Assembly: GCA_902500785.1 (NCBI GenBank)
Contig: CABVRW010000007.1
Location: 38,438-102,437, forward strand
Length of the DNA stretch: 64,000 nt
From: an uncultured Nitrospira sp.
GTDB lineage: Bacteria; Nitrospirota; Nitrospiria; Nitrospirales; Nitrospiraceae
Reading direction: 5' to 3'
This document shows positions 16,497 through 25,799 of the stretch, in pieces; position 1 is the first letter of the stretch; every line of letters begins with the position of its first letter. The position numbers and the translations under genes were made by a program. The notes under the pieces were generated by a model. It made no database searches and had not been told where the DNA came from. It saw only the letters and a list, made by a program, of their open reading frames with translations.

Positions 16497-17333
16497 TTAT
16501 TTGGCGTCCCTTGCGCAGCGAAACCCGGTTGATTCGTTGCGAATGGTGGGATCGCTGTCCACGCGGGTGAAGATGCGCACCGTGGGAGTCTCATTCTGCC
16601 AGCCGGCCCCACGAATGACTCGCTTCGTGCCGCTCTCCGGTCCCGGCGGATTCTTCTCGGGGCTGTGCTCATAGTATTTCGCGTCGTACCAATCGTTGAC
16701 CCATTCCCACACATTGCCCGCCATGTCATAGACGCCGTAGGGGCTCTTTCCGCTCTCGTAACTGCCCACCGGCATCAGCGTCTTTTCGCCGATCCACTTC
16801 TGGTTGAAGTTGAGATGTTTGTCGGTCGGTTCCACATTTCCCCACGGAAAGCGCCAATCGTTGTTGCCCTTGGCGGCTTTCTCCCATTCGGCTTCTCGCG
16901 GCAACCGTCTGCCAGCCCATCTGCAATATGCATCGGCATCGGCCCAATCGACATTGATCACCGGACGGTCGGCCAGAGATGCGGGAATTCCGATTCCTTC
17001 CCAGAGGTTGCGAGTCGGGTTTTTGGGGTTTTGTGGGACGCGATGATTCGTGGTTTTCACGAATTCCAGGTAGCGTCCATTGGTCACTTCATATTTGTCC
17101 ATGTAGAAGTCAGTTACCTCGATGACGTGGCGGGGGTATTCATCGCGTCCGCCGTCCCGGTCTCCGAGCGGCACGCCCATGGGGTACGAGCCCGCGGGAA
17201 TCAGGACCAACGGGGCGCCGTCCTTACCGATGATCTCTTTGGGGATAGCATCCTGTGCCGCTGATGCATGCGAACTCACACCGCTCAATCCGATGAGCGC
17301 TACCACTATTGCAAGGACGGATCGTGCCACCAT
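16497..17333 (-). CDS. SUMF1 domain exported protein without catalytic cysteines
   Basis: A 278-residue protein with a signal peptide (about residues 1-25, cleavage SASA-AQ) and a single SUMF1 domain. Motifs: IPAGSYPMGVP, DKYEVTNGRYLEFVK, RPVINVDWADADAYCRWAGRRLPREAEWEKAAKG, SPYGVYDMAGNVWEWVNDWYDAKYY, RGAGW and STGFRCARD. As in the gene at 14618, the FGE copper Cys pair is missing: the segment reads TPTVRIFTR. It therefore probably binds rather than oxidises a partner. AAGGAG with good spacing supports the ATG at 17333. hemD follows 20 bases downstream on the same strand. Confidence 0.88.
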   Translation of the reverse strand: MVARSVLAIVVALIGLSGVSSHASAAQDAIPKEIIGKDGAPLVLIPAGSYPMGVPLGDRDGGRDEYPRHVIEVTDFYMDKYEVTNGRYLEFVKTTNHRVPQNPKNPTRNLWEGIGIPASLADRPVINVDWADADAYCRWAGRRLPREAEWEKAAKGNNDWRFPWGNVEPTDKHLNFNQKWIGEKTLMPVGSYESGKSPYGVYDMAGNVWEWVNDWYDAKYYEHSPEKNPPGPESGTKRVIRGAGWQNETPTVRIFTRVDSDPTIRNESTGFRCARDAK

Positions 17334-17502
17334 AGCTCAACACTCCTTTAGTTCGAGACAGTCGATGGGAGATCGTACCACAGCGGCCGAGGGGAGAGAC
17401 ACGGCTTGTTGCGCGAATGTGAGCGTTGGGGGGCGATGAGGGAGAATGAGGATTGACGAGGCGACGGGCCCCCACCTACTATACGGCGAAGGAGATCTCG
17501 AC

Positions 17503-17934
17503 GTGCCGACCCATCGAGGCTTGCGACATGTGGCCCTGCGCGTGACCGATCTGGCCCGGTCGCGCGCCTTCTACGAGCGTTTTCTCGACATGAAGGTCGT
17601 GTGGGAGCCGGATTCGGACAATGTCTATTTCAGTTCGGGGTCCGACAATCTGGCCTTACACCAGATCGCGCCTGCGGAGCTGGCTCAGTATCAGCCCCCG
17701 CACGGGCAGCTGCTCGATCACGTCGGTGTTATCCTACAAAGTCCGGCGCACGTGGATGAAATGTTTCAGGACGTCCGGCAAGACGCGGCCCAGTATGGGG
17801 CCACCATCGCCAAGCCACCCAAGCACCATCGCGACGGCAGCTATTCCTTCTACTTTACCGATCCGGATGGGAACGTCATCCAGGCGTTGTATGAACCGAC
17901 ATTGAGCCGAATGGAGTTCATGCCTTCCGCCTGA
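17503..17934 (+). CDS. VOC (glyoxalase/extradiol dioxygenase-like) family protein
   Basis: A 143-residue protein of the vicinal-oxygen-chelate superfamily with two beta-alpha-beta-beta-beta motifs. The first begins LRHVALRVTDLARSRAFYERFL, with the first candidate metal His. The second begins LLDHVGVIL with another His and ends YFTDPDGNVIQALYEP, where the usual final metal-ligand Glu is a Gln. LALHQI in the first half offers an alternative ligand. Metal binding and reaction are therefore uncertain. GTG at 17503 is chosen because GAAGGAG at 17488-17494 is correctly spaced; an ATG at 17446 would add 19 residues outside the domain. The MBL-fold gene starts seven bases after the stop. Confidence 0.8.
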   Translation: MPTHRGLRHVALRVTDLARSRAFYERFLDMKVVWEPDSDNVYFSSGSDNLALHQIAPAELAQYQPPHGQLLDHVGVILQSPAHVDEMFQDVRQDAAQYGATIAKPPKHHRDGSYSFYFTDPDGNVIQALYEPTLSRMEFMPSA

Positions 17935-17941
17935 CAAACGC

Positions 17942-19564
17942 ATGAGTATTTGGGACACAGTGCCGCGCGATCAGTATGTGGGATTGGCTCCCTGGGTCTG
18001 GGTGCAGCTCGAGAGCAATCAGCCGCCCGGGCCTTTCCCGTTCATCGGCGGGGTCGCTCCGGAAGTCGTGGCGAGTCTGCACGAAGCCCATAGCCTGTTT
18101 CTCGCCTGTGTGGAAACGGCTATCAGCGATGTGTTCTCCCGCCGCGCGACGCTCGGCGATCCGCAGACCAAGGTGCGGTTGGAGGATGCCTATGCCGAGC
18201 TGGTCAATTCCCGGCAGCAACTGAGTCAGCACATCACGGCGCGGCGGCAGCCGGATGGACAGTTTCAGTGGTCGCATCCATTCGATGCGACCAAATCCGC
18301 AACGGTGGTCAACACCGGCCTTCGTATTTTCAATGCCGTGAAACGCCAGGCGATTCCTGTGCCGTTCGATCGTCCGATGGGGCCGGTTGTGGGGAAACTG
18401 CTGGGAATGTTGGATGGCACGCATCAAGCCGGGGCGATTCAGACCATCGTGGCGACGGCCGGTCGGGACGGCGAGCGCCTGTTGACCAAGTTGATGGAAC
18501 TGTTTGTCCAATACGAATGTCTCACACCCACGGGGAAGACCTCGATTCGGGAGCAGTGGCTGTCGAATACCAGGGATCAAGATACGATCCATCTCGGCCA
18601 TGCGGCGTTGATGTATCGGCAGCGCGACAATTTCCTGTTGTTCGATCCGTGGCTGTTGCCCTGGTTTGCGGAGTCGAATGTACCGAGTCTCTGGGTCTCG
18701 ATGCTGCCGAAGCCGGCGGCGATCTTTTTGACCCATGACCACGACGACCACGTGGATCCTCGGACCCTGCTGCATGTGACCAAGGACGTGCCGATCGTCA
18801 TCCCCAGCCGGCGGAACCGCAAAAAGTTTTTCTACGATTACCTCCCGCTGCTGCGGGAACTGGGGTTCACGCACATCATCGAACTGGCGCACGGCGAGAC
18901 ATGGAATTTCGAGGGCGGCGCCGTGGTATCGGTCCCGTTTTTCGGCGAGGATCCCTGCGATTTGGAGATGCCCAGAAACTGTTACCTTGTGACCGATCGA
19001 GGGCAGAACGTTCTGGTGCATGCCGACAGTGGCCCGACCAACAGCGGCCGGTCGGCCATCAAGGAAGGTGTGATTCAGGAACTCGTCCAGAAATATGGCC
19101 CACTTTCATTGGTGTTGGCGTCCCAACAGCAGCTCCAGGAGATCCGTAGCTATGCCGCCCATGCGCCCTTGTCTCACCCCGGCCTCTGGCTTGATGTTGG
19201 GGAGAACGGCTACCTGACGAATAGTTATCTGGAGGAGCTGTGTGCGTCCGCCCAGGCGCGGCTGTTTGTCTCATACGCCACCGGGGGCGCCGACTGGTAC
19301 CCCGATCATTTATCGTTCATGTTCAGTCAGCGCAATCCGGCGCGCACGGCGCTGCTCACGGCGAACTGGGAGCCGCCGGAAAAGCTGAAAGACCTTCTCG
19401 AAATGCGAGGGTGCGGGTATCATCGCGCGCAGGCGCTGGATCTGTTCCACACCGGCGGCAACGGGTCGGTCCAGGTTTCATCCGCGGCCGACGCGTTGGC
19501 GCCCCTGTCGCTCTATCGGCTCGATCATGGAGATCCGGCGTTCATGAAGCGCGGCGGGCGATAA
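17942..19564 (+). CDS. Metallo-beta-lactamase-fold hydrolase with large N-terminal extension
   Basis: A 540-residue protein. The MBL fold occupies the C-terminal half: strand LLFDPWLLP, then the zinc motif [10 protein letters not shown] with His265, His267, Asp269 and His270, and later HADSGPT near residue 362. The order resembles the UlaG/CMP-NeuAc-hydroxylase-like branch. The N-terminal 210 residues are an unassigned helical region; its last part, [19 protein letters not shown]..., resembles a PqqD-like winged-helix (inference). No signal peptide. It lies seven bases downstream of the VOC gene, so the pair likely functions together. Substrate unknown. Confidence 0.75.
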   Translation: MSIWDTVPRDQYVGLAPWVWVQLESNQPPGPFPFIGGVAPEVVASLHEAHSLFLACVETAISDVFSRRATLGDPQTKVRLEDAYAELVNSRQQLSQHITARRQPDGQFQWSHPFDATKSATVVNTGLRIFNAVKRQAIPVPFDRPMGPVVGKLLGMLDGTHQAGAIQTIVATAGRDGERLLTKLMELFVQYECLTPTGKTSIREQWLSNTRDQDTIHLGHAALMYRQRDNFLLFDPWLLPWFAESNVPSLWVSMLPKPAAIFLTHDHDDHVDPRTLLHVTKDVPIVIPSRRNRKKFFYDYLPLLRELGFTHIIELAHGETWNFEGGAVVSVPFFGEDPCDLEMPRNCYLVTDRGQNVLVHADSGPTNSGRSAIKEGVIQELVQKYGPLSLVLASQQQLQEIRSYAAHAPLSHPGLWLDVGENGYLTNSYLEELCASAQARLFVSYATGGADWYPDHLSFMFSQRNPARTALLTANWEPPEKLKDLLEMRGCGYHRAQALDLFHTGGNGSVQVSSAADALAPLSLYRLDHGDPAFMKRGGR

Positions 19565-19572
19565 TCAGTCAG

Positions 19573-19760
19573 CAGGTTGTTCAACACGCTCGTCCAGCAA
19601 GGCCACAGGAAGCGAAGAGGCGAATCGTACTTGTGCAGTACGGGGAGCTTCTGAGGTTCACGACGCGCTGAATAAAGCGCGTCACGTGTGTGAACGCCGC
19701 CGAGACGGTGAGGCGGCAGTGTTTTGCGAGAACGAGGCGGGCGAGGTTTTCAACAGCCTG
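19573..19760. repeat. Imperfect terminal-inverted-repeat element (copy B)
   Basis: The ends CAGGTTGTTCAACAC (19573-19587) and GTTTTCAACAGCCTG (19746-19760) pair at 12 of 15 positions. Inside are AAGGCCACA, a central CGTAC...GTACG hairpin, and GCGAGAACGAGG. This is the same order of blocks as copy A at 1731-1851 read backwards. It fills the gap between the MBL-fold and epimerase genes. No coding potential is evident. Confidence 0.6.
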
Positions 19761-19781
19761 TCGGGAAAGGGAACGCGCGAT

Positions 19782-20804
19782 ATGGAGTCTGCGAAGGGAG
19801 TAGTGCTCGTCACCGGCGCCGCCGGATTCATCGGGTCTCATGTGGTCAGACGTTTGCTGGATCGCGGCGATTCCGTGCTCGGGCTGGACAATCTTAACGA
19901 CTACTATGACGTTCGCCTCAAGGAAGCGCGGCTCGCGCGCCTGCGGCCCCACCCGCAATTCCAGTTCGTCAAGCTGGATCTGTCTGATCGTGCGGACGTC
20001 GCCGACCTGTTCAAGCAGCATCCCATTCGACGTGTTGTGCATCTGGCCGCGCAGGCCGGTGTCCGGTATTCCTTGGTCAATCCGCATGCCTACACCGCGA
20101 GTAACATCGATGGGTTTCTGAACATCCTGGAAGGGTGTCGGCATCACCAGGCCGAGCACCTGGTCTACGCCTCGACGAGTTCGGTCTATGGCGGTCACAC
20201 GAAGATGCCGTTCTCGGTGCACGACAACGTCGATCATCCCGTGTCGCTCTATGCCGCCACCAAGAAAGCCAACGAGCTCATGGCGCATTGTTACGCGCAT
20301 CTGTATCAATTTCCGATTACGGGGCTGCGATTCTTTACGGTGTACGGACCGTGGGGACGTCCGGATATGGCGTTGTTTCTCTTTACGAAGGCGATTCTGG
20401 AAGGGAAGCCGATCGACGTCTTCAATCACGGACAGATGCAGCGGGACTTTACCTACGTCGACGATATCGCGGAAGGGGTGCTCCGCACGCTCGATCGGCC
20501 GGCGCAGGCTGATCCGGCCTGGGCGAGCGACAATCCTGATCCCGGCAGCAGCTCGGCGCCCTATCGGCTCTACAATATCGGCAATCACCAGCCGGTCGAA
20601 CTGTTGCGATTCATCGAGGTGCTCGAGCAGACGCTCGGGAAGACGGCCGAGAAAAATTTCCTGCCACTTCAGGCCGGTGACGTGCCGGCCACCTATGCCG
20701 ATGTCGCGGATCTGATGCGTGATACGGGTTTCAAACCCGCCACGTCGATCGAGACTGGCATCGCACGTTTCGTCGAATGGTATCGGGACTATTACAAGGT
20801 GTGA
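19782..20804 (+). CDS. NAD-dependent epimerase, UDP-glucuronate 4-epimerase type
   Basis: A 340-residue short-chain dehydrogenase that most likely converts UDP-glucuronate to UDP-galacturonate for polysaccharide synthesis. Features: NAD motif [10 protein letters not shown] at the N-terminus, [10 protein letters not shown] near residue 36, catalytic triad with STSSVYG near residues 130-136 and YAATK near residue 157, [13 protein letters not shown] near residue 187, and a family-specific tail [15 protein letters not shown]. The ATG at 19782 (MESAKG) is chosen; upstream sequence belongs to the repeat. UDP-glucose dehydrogenase, which makes its substrate, is encoded at 45983-47302. Confidence 0.9.
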   Translation: MESAKGVVLVTGAAGFIGSHVVRRLLDRGDSVLGLDNLNDYYDVRLKEARLARLRPHPQFQFVKLDLSDRADVADLFKQHPIRRVVHLAAQAGVRYSLVNPHAYTASNIDGFLNILEGCRHHQAEHLVYASTSSVYGGHTKMPFSVHDNVDHPVSLYAATKKANELMAHCYAHLYQFPITGLRFFTVYGPWGRPDMALFLFTKAILEGKPIDVFNHGQMQRDFTYVDDIAEGVLRTLDRPAQADPAWASDNPDPGSSSAPYRLYNIGNHQPVELLRFIEVLEQTLGKTAEKNFLPLQAGDVPATYADVADLMRDTGFKPATSIETGIARFVEWYRDYYKV

Positions 20805-20858
20805 TCAGGACCGGAGGGCCTGCCCAGCCGCATGTGTCCTGAGGCTCACAGGAACTGT

Positions 20859-21641
20859 CTAGTCAGGGCGTTCCGTCACCTCCGACACCCATCGGGTGTC
20901 GTATCGCGATAGAAACCGACACAGTTGTTCGAACGCGTGCATGCCGTCTGCGATATCCATGCAGAGGGGATGGGCGACGATGGTGGCGATTCCGCCCAGC
21001 TGTTCGATCGTCTGAACTTGATGCTCTACGGTTTCCCGCCATTCCTGGATCGTCCGTCGTCCTTGGAGCTGTGCGAAGCCGGTGCGCCCGGTCGTGTAGC
21101 GGCCGTGCAGGAGATGCTCATGATCGGACAGGGTATTGATCGGGAGTGACAGCAGTTCCTGACTCACACGTTCGACTGCCGTGGAATGTTCCGTGACTCG
21201 ATCCGATACCACCTTGATGCCGCAGGCTCCGAGCAGCGGATAGGTGCGGACATTGTAGAGGGAGTCATGGTTGCGCCAAGCCGTGATCCGCTTCCCCGTG
21301 ACGTCCTGAATGGCCGCGATGGTTCTTGCAATATCATGGCGTTGCATGGCCGCCGATCCCAGCACAGACCCGCCGAGGTGTTGTGAGAGCCAATGCCGGA
21401 TCGATTGAAAGGCGCAGTAGGTGTGTCCGCCGATCTCGGTGTTGGCGAGCCGGCCTAAGTCTGCCACAGAATCCTGTTCCTCGAGGCAGGCTTTCCCGGT
21501 GATGAAGATTGTCGCTTTCACGTTGTGTTGAGCGGCGATGTCGCAGTATCGCAGTGCCGACTGCACTTCGGTGTGTTTCGCATACTGCCTATCGACACTG
21601 CGATAGGACCGATGGCGTATGTTGCCGGTCAGGCAGATCAT
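20859..21641 (-). CDS. Polysaccharide deacetylase (NodB-like) family protein
   Basis: A 260-residue protein of the NodB homology fold. The start reads ICLTGNIRHRS..., followed by ALRYCDIAAQHNVKATIFITGKACLEE near residues 29-55 and EIGGHTYCAF near 68-77 (candidate metal His). TAWRNHDSLYN near residue 120 and LPINTLSDHEH near 165 follow, with a TIVAHPLCMDIADG segment near 220. The usual metal/base Asp at the first motif (LTGD in relatives) is Asn here, so activity may be altered. It is convergent with the epimerase gene, and a role in polysaccharide modification is plausible. Confidence 0.75.
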   Translation of the reverse strand: MICLTGNIRHRSYRSVDRQYAKHTEVQSALRYCDIAAQHNVKATIFITGKACLEEQDSVADLGRLANTEIGGHTYCAFQSIRHWLSQHLGGSVLGSAAMQRHDIARTIAAIQDVTGKRITAWRNHDSLYNVRTYPLLGACGIKVVSDRVTEHSTAVERVSQELLSLPINTLSDHEHLLHGRYTTGRTGFAQLQGRRTIQEWRETVEHQVQTIEQLGGIATIVAHPLCMDIADGMHAFEQLCRFLSRYDTRWVSEVTERPD

Positions 21642-21888
21642 GGAAACCCCGATGGACCAATGTCGCGCGTGCGGTCGTGCCGTTCCCAGGCACGACGCGC
21701 AGCAGAGACTGTGCTTCCGGCAGAGTAATAAGACGATTCGGAAGAATCAAGATCCAGCGAGATGTGTACCGTCCGAATGGTTGAGAGGGGAGGTTCAGAC
21801 GTGACGGATTGGCTACTTGTTGCGGCGTGACGTATGGAGTACAGTGGAACATATGCACGCGACGGGCGGCACAGGTCTGAGGAAGAGC

Positions 21889-22284
21889 ATGATACGTAAT
21901 CGAGTGATTCGATCGTTACTCGCCGCAGGATGGCTGATGGGTGTCGGTCCGGGTCTGGTGTTGGCGGAAGCGCCGCTGATCGAGAGCCCGGTCCGAAGTG
22001 AGATGCGGAGCGAGTCGGCGACTACGTTGTCTCAAGTTCCAGCCGTCGGCGATCGGGATGGCGACATTTTTCGGCAGACGCCGACACTGAGCGGTCGTCT
22101 GCAAGTCAGTGAGCAGACGTTGATCCCCTATGTCGGCGCCGGATTCGGTGGAGGGTATGTGACGGATCGAGATCGGGCCCTTGGTCCTGCATCCGGGTTT
22201 TCGCAGCAAAATCTCTTGGGCACTTCGTTGGGCCAGGGCATGATGCCGAACGAATTTCAAATGGGCATTCGCATTCCTTTCTAA
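21889..22284 (+). CDS. Small exported protein of unknown function
   Basis: A 131-residue protein, not recognised. The signal peptide is about residues 1-26 (RSLLAAGWLMGVGPGLVLA). The mature part contains a glycine-rich GAGFGGGYV segment near residue 85 and ends QMGIRIPF. The terminal Phe and the alternating pattern before it hint at a short outer-membrane-associated segment, but it is too small for a full barrel unless it oligomerises. The ATG at 21889 is preferred because GGAAGAG lies at the right distance and the signal peptide begins there; the open frame extends to 21817. No partner gene is adjacent. Confidence 0.6.
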   Translation: MIRNRVIRSLLAAGWLMGVGPGLVLAEAPLIESPVRSEMRSESATTLSQVPAVGDRDGDIFRQTPTLSGRLQVSEQTLIPYVGAGFGGGYVTDRDRALGPASGFSQQNLLGTSLGQGMMPNEFQMGIRIPF

Positions 22285-22676
22285 CTCCCGCCGCTGTGTG
22301 AGTCTCACGGTAGCAACTCTTCCCCAGAGCATTGGTTAAGCGAGCCGACGGGCGAGGTCGTCCGGGGTGCCTCCGTCCAGAACCGGGCAGAGCAGGTGCG
22401 TATCGGCCAGTTGGGCCGCCGAGGAGGCCTTCGGAATAGCGAGGCCGGGCCTTCCGCCTTCAGGCCTGCCCGAACTCCCGCGCGAGACACTTCATCATCA
22501 GCCCCTCGCCTGCCCTGGACAGTCTGAGAGTGAACGTAGGTTCTCGTTCGATCATCCCGCTAGGAATCGTCACGCCGACAAGCGGAACTTCTTGTTCGGA
22601 TAAGTTCCCTACGGTATGCTGCGTCACGGCAGCGCGTCGGCTCCTATTCAAGACCACAATCCTGTCCCCAGACACC
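22285..22676. other. 392-base intergenic region with possible minus-strand gene remnant
   Basis: No intact gene is supported. On the minus strand two overlapping open segments in different frames look protein-like: about 22678-22460 (a 72-codon frame rich in typical residues, with TFTLRLSRAGEG) and about 22490-22336 (reading AIPKASSAAQLADTHLLCPV then GGTPDDLARRLA and stop). One frameshift near 22465-22490 would join them into about 120 residues. This may be a decayed gene or a chance pattern. The plus strand gives no credible leader gene for the antiporter. Confidence 0.3.
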
Positions 22677-24701
22677 ATGAGTGACTACGCAGTACTCGGC
22701 GACCTGTTGGTGATCTACACCGTGTCCACTGTTGTGGTTTTCGTGTTTCACCAGTTCCGGTTGCCGTCGATCGCCGGGTTCTTGGTCGCCGGAGCCCTGA
22801 TCGGTCCGCATGGGCTTCATCTGATTCCCGATGTGTCGCAGGTGCAAGTTCTGGCTGAAATCGGGATCGTCCTGCTGTTGTTCACTATCGGGATGGAGTT
22901 TTCGTCCGCGCATTTTGCGTCGGCCCGCCGCATTCTCATGGTCGCGGCGCCGGTCCAAACCGGAGGCGTTCTGATTCTGGCGCTGCTCGGCGCCTTGGCC
23001 CTGGGCCTCTCGTATCAACAAGGGATCTTCTGGGGCTTTCTCCTCTCGTTGAGCAGCACGGCTATCGTGCTGAAAGCCCTTTCGGAACAAGGGGAGAGTG
23101 ATTCCTTCCACGGGCGCGCCACCGTCGCGATTCTCATTTTTCAGGACCTCGCCGTCGTGCCGATGATGCTCATTACCCCGGTGTTGGCCACTCCCAGCGG
23201 GAGCGCGATGGGGACCGTCTTAATAACGTTGGTGAAGGCGGCGGTGGTCGTTGGGTTGATCGTCGCGGCAGCCTGGTATCTCGTGCCGCGCTTGTTGCGG
23301 CACATCGTGCGGAGTCGGAGTCGAGAGCTGTTCCTGCTGTCGATCATCGTGCTGTGCCTCGGCATCGCCTGGTTGACCTCGCTGGGCGGCCTGTCATTGG
23401 CGCTCGGCGCGTTTATCGCCGGGCTGGTTATTTCTGAGTCGGAATACAGTCATCAGGCCCTCGCGGAGGTGCTGCCGTTTCGTGACAGTTTCAATAGCCT
23501 GTTTTTTGTGTCGATTGGGGTCCTGATGGATTTGCGGGTCGTGCTGGAGCATCCATTCATAGTGTTGGGACTTCTGGTCGCGGTGTTGGTGGGAAAACTG
23601 GTGGCGGGGAGCGGCGCGATGCTTGCGGCCTCGGCTCCCCCGAGGTCGGCGGTTCTGGTTGGGGTCGCGCTCGCGCAGGTCGGCGAATTCAGTTTTATCC
23701 TGGCGCAGCAGGGGCAGGATGCCGGTTTGTTCACCGCGGCCCAGTACCAGTTATTTCTTGCCGTGTCGGTGTTGACGATGGTGGTGACGCCATTCTTGAT
23801 GCAGTGGTCGCCTCATTTGGGTCGGCGGGTCGAAGCGATGCAACGGGTCCGGGGCTGGATGCCGGCCCGCACCGCCGCTCATGTGGAGCAGCTGGAAGGG
23901 TCCCAGATCCGGATCAAGGACCATGTGATCATTGTGGGGTACGGGCTCAATGGCCGAAACTTGGCCCGCGTATTGAGCGAAACCGAGATTCCGCACGTAG
24001 CCCTCGATCTGGACGGCGAAACGGTCCGCCGTGAGTCGCGTCATGGCGTGCCGATTTACTACGGCGATGGTTCGAACGCCAACGTTCTTCGACACATGAA
24101 GATTGAAAACGCCAAAGTGCTGGTGGTGGCGTTGTCCGACCCGTTCACAGCCCGACGAACAGTGAAGGTGGCGAAGGGATTGAACGCAAAATTGCACATC
24201 GTGGTGCGGACGCGATACCTGCGTGAGTTGGAAGAGCTGCATCAGTTGGGGGCGGACGACGTGGTGCCGGAGGAGTTCGAGACATCGATCGAAATCTTCG
24301 CGCTGGTGCTGCGTACCTACAGTTTGCCGCAGGAGTTTGTGGCGCGAAAGGCGGAGCAAATCAGGCGGGAGGGCTATGCGCTGCTGCGTCGTAGTGAGAT
24401 GCCGGAATTAGCTCATCATCTCCGCGGGGGAACCTTGACCGATGTCGAAGTGGAGACCTGCCGAATCGACGACGAGGCTCCGGCAGTCGGCAAGTCGCTG
24501 GCAGAGCTCTCCATCCGGCCCCGGACCGGCGCGTCGGTGATCGCCTGGACTCGCAGCCAGGTCACTCAGTCCAATCCATCCGAAACCGTGCGTCTGCAGG
24601 CGGGCGACGTGGTCACGCTGCTCGGCTCCAGGGACCAGATTCGTCGCGCCATGGCGCTGCTGAACGAGCCGAATCATGGCACCAGTCAGCCGGTCAGGTA
24701 A
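22677..24701 (+). CDS. CPA2 cation:proton antiporter with RCK domain (KefB/YbaL type)
   Basis: A 674-residue inner-membrane antiporter. The first 390 residues form about 12 hydrophobic helices of the Na/H-exchanger fold, with FLVAGALIGPHGL near residue 37, GIVLLLFTIGMEFS near 63 and IFQDLAVVPMML near 152 (conserved QD). The cytoplasmic C-terminus has an RCK-N (TrkA-N) Rossmann domain starting VIIVGYGLNGRNLARVL near residue 418, with the acidic ligand-binding DLDGE. An RCK-C domain follows near residues 580-665. It probably exchanges K+ or Na+ for protons under nucleotide control. The ATG at 22677 (MSDYAV) starts the first helix; the open frame upstream is not protein-like. Convergent with the Rieske oxygenase gene. 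Confidence 0.92.
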   Translation: MSDYAVLGDLLVIYTVSTVVVFVFHQFRLPSIAGFLVAGALIGPHGLHLIPDVSQVQVLAEIGIVLLLFTIGMEFSSAHFASARRILMVAAPVQTGGVLILALLGALALGLSYQQGIFWGFLLSLSSTAIVLKALSEQGESDSFHGRATVAILIFQDLAVVPMMLITPVLATPSGSAMGTVLITLVKAAVVVGLIVAAAWYLVPRLLRHIVRSRSRELFLLSIIVLCLGIAWLTSLGGLSLALGAFIAGLVISESEYSHQALAEVLPFRDSFNSLFFVSIGVLMDLRVVLEHPFIVLGLLVAVLVGKLVAGSGAMLAASAPPRSAVLVGVALAQVGEFSFILAQQGQDAGLFTAAQYQLFLAVSVLTMVVTPFLMQWSPHLGRRVEAMQRVRGWMPARTAAHVEQLEGSQIRIKDHVIIVGYGLNGRNLARVLSETEIPHVALDLDGETVRRESRHGVPIYYGDGSNANVLRHMKIENAKVLVVALSDPFTARRTVKVAKGLNAKLHIVVRTRYLRELEELHQLGADDVVPEEFETSIEIFALVLRTYSLPQEFVARKAEQIRREGYALLRRSEMPELAHHLRGGTLTDVEVETCRIDDEAPAVGKSLAELSIRPRTGASVIAWTRSQVTQSNPSETVRLQAGDVVTLLGSRDQIRRAMALLNEPNHGTSQPVR

Positions 24702-24710
24702 CGCAGTCGG

Positions 24711-25799
24711 CTAACTTCTCCACCGAAGCGTCACGCGGTTTTTGAGCGGATGGTCCAAGGGGCGTCCGGTTTGGGCGGCGGCGAGATGGGCGGCCTTGAG
24801 TTTGTAGTACCACTTGGCAGGGGTGTCCGCGTCATCGATCAGCATCAGCGCCGGTTTGTATTTTAATCCCACGGCTTGCCGCTCCATGGCCTGCTTATCC
24901 TGCCGCATGAAGATATTGGCAAAATAACGGAACAAGGGTTTGGCGAAGGGCAGCCAGGGAAGAATGTTCCAGGCGGCGGCAAAATCGATTCGACATTGTT
25001 GCTCGCCGACCGGCGTCACGGTGGCGCGTGAGGAGATGAACATCGAACCGCATTGCACCAACTCGAACCGTTGGTTGGGCAGGACGAAGTCGATGGTCGT
25101 CGTCAGCGGGCCGCCGTATAACTTATTCAACAATTTATAGGGCCCGCTGTTCTTCGAGGGCGCATGGGGAACCATGCGAAACCCGTTGGGGATCGGCTCA
25201 AAGGTCTTCGCTTTGTCGTGCATGCTGGCTTTGGTCCGCCACCAGGAGCTCTGGTGAACGAAGGGACCATGAGCCGGATCCATGAGCCCGACGATGCCGT
25301 CGTCGATGGTGCAGTCCAACAGTGTCGAGATCTGGATCATGCGATAAGATTCCGACGGCAAGGGAAGGCGCGGGAGTTCCGGAACGGGTTGATTCGGATG
25401 GTGCGGATCCGCGAGAAACACCCAGACGTACCCGTCCTGATCCTGACAGGGGTATGAGGTGATGCCGATCTTGTCGGGTTGGAGCGCAGAGCCCTCAACC
25501 AAGGCCGGGATATGCCGGCAGCGGCCACCCATATCGAATTGCCATCCATGATAGGCGCATTCGACTCGGTCTCCATCAAAATGTCCGAATGACAGCGGCA
25601 TCCCGCGATGCGGACAAATGTCGCGCATGGCGGCGACCAGTCCCTGGCGGTCACGGCACACGAGAATCGGTTGTCCCAGCATCACCTGAGATTGCATCTG
25701 GCCGAACCCCAGCGAGTTGCTCGTGGTGGCCGGGTACCAGAATCCAAACAACGGGGCGCTTTTGGTCGGTTTGAGTTCGGTGATGAGGTCTGTGCTCAT
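24711..25799 (-). CDS. Rieske non-haem iron oxygenase (alpha-subunit type)
   Basis: A 362-residue oxygenase. The N-terminal Rieske domain carries the [2Fe-2S] ligands in CPHRG near residue 62 and CAYHGW near residue 81. The catalytic domain shows the mononuclear-iron facial triad region GLMDPAHGPFVH near residues 170-181, with two His ligands. The overall layout resembles the pheophorbide-a-oxygenase/VanA-like group; the substrate is unknown. Reductase and ferredoxin partners are not adjacent, although a soluble Rieske ferredoxin is encoded at 52056. The ATG at 25799 is preferred over an in-frame TTG 15 bases upstream. Confidence 0.88.
   Translation of the reverse strand: MSTDLITELKPTKSAPLFGFWYPATTSNSLGFGQMQSQVMLGQPILVCRDRQGLVAAMRDICPHRGMPLSFGHFDGDRVECAYHGWQFDMGGRCRHIPALVEGSALQPDKIGITSYPCQDQDGYVWVFLADPHHPNQPVPELPRLPLPSESYRMIQISTLLDCTIDDGIVGLMDPAHGPFVHQSSWWRTKASMHDKAKTFEPIPNGFRMVPHAPSKNSGPYKLLNKLYGGPLTTTIDFVLPNQRFELVQCGSMFISSRATVTPVGEQQCRIDFAAAWNILPWLPFAKPLFRYFANIFMRQDKQAMERQAVGLKYKPALMLIDDADTPAKWYYKLKAAHLAAAQTGRPLDHPLKNRVTLRWRS

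Noticed and set aside
19686..19781. 32-codon N-terminal extension of the epimerase
   Set aside because: It lies in the inverted-repeat element, and the NAD-binding motif begins normally just after the ATG at 19782.
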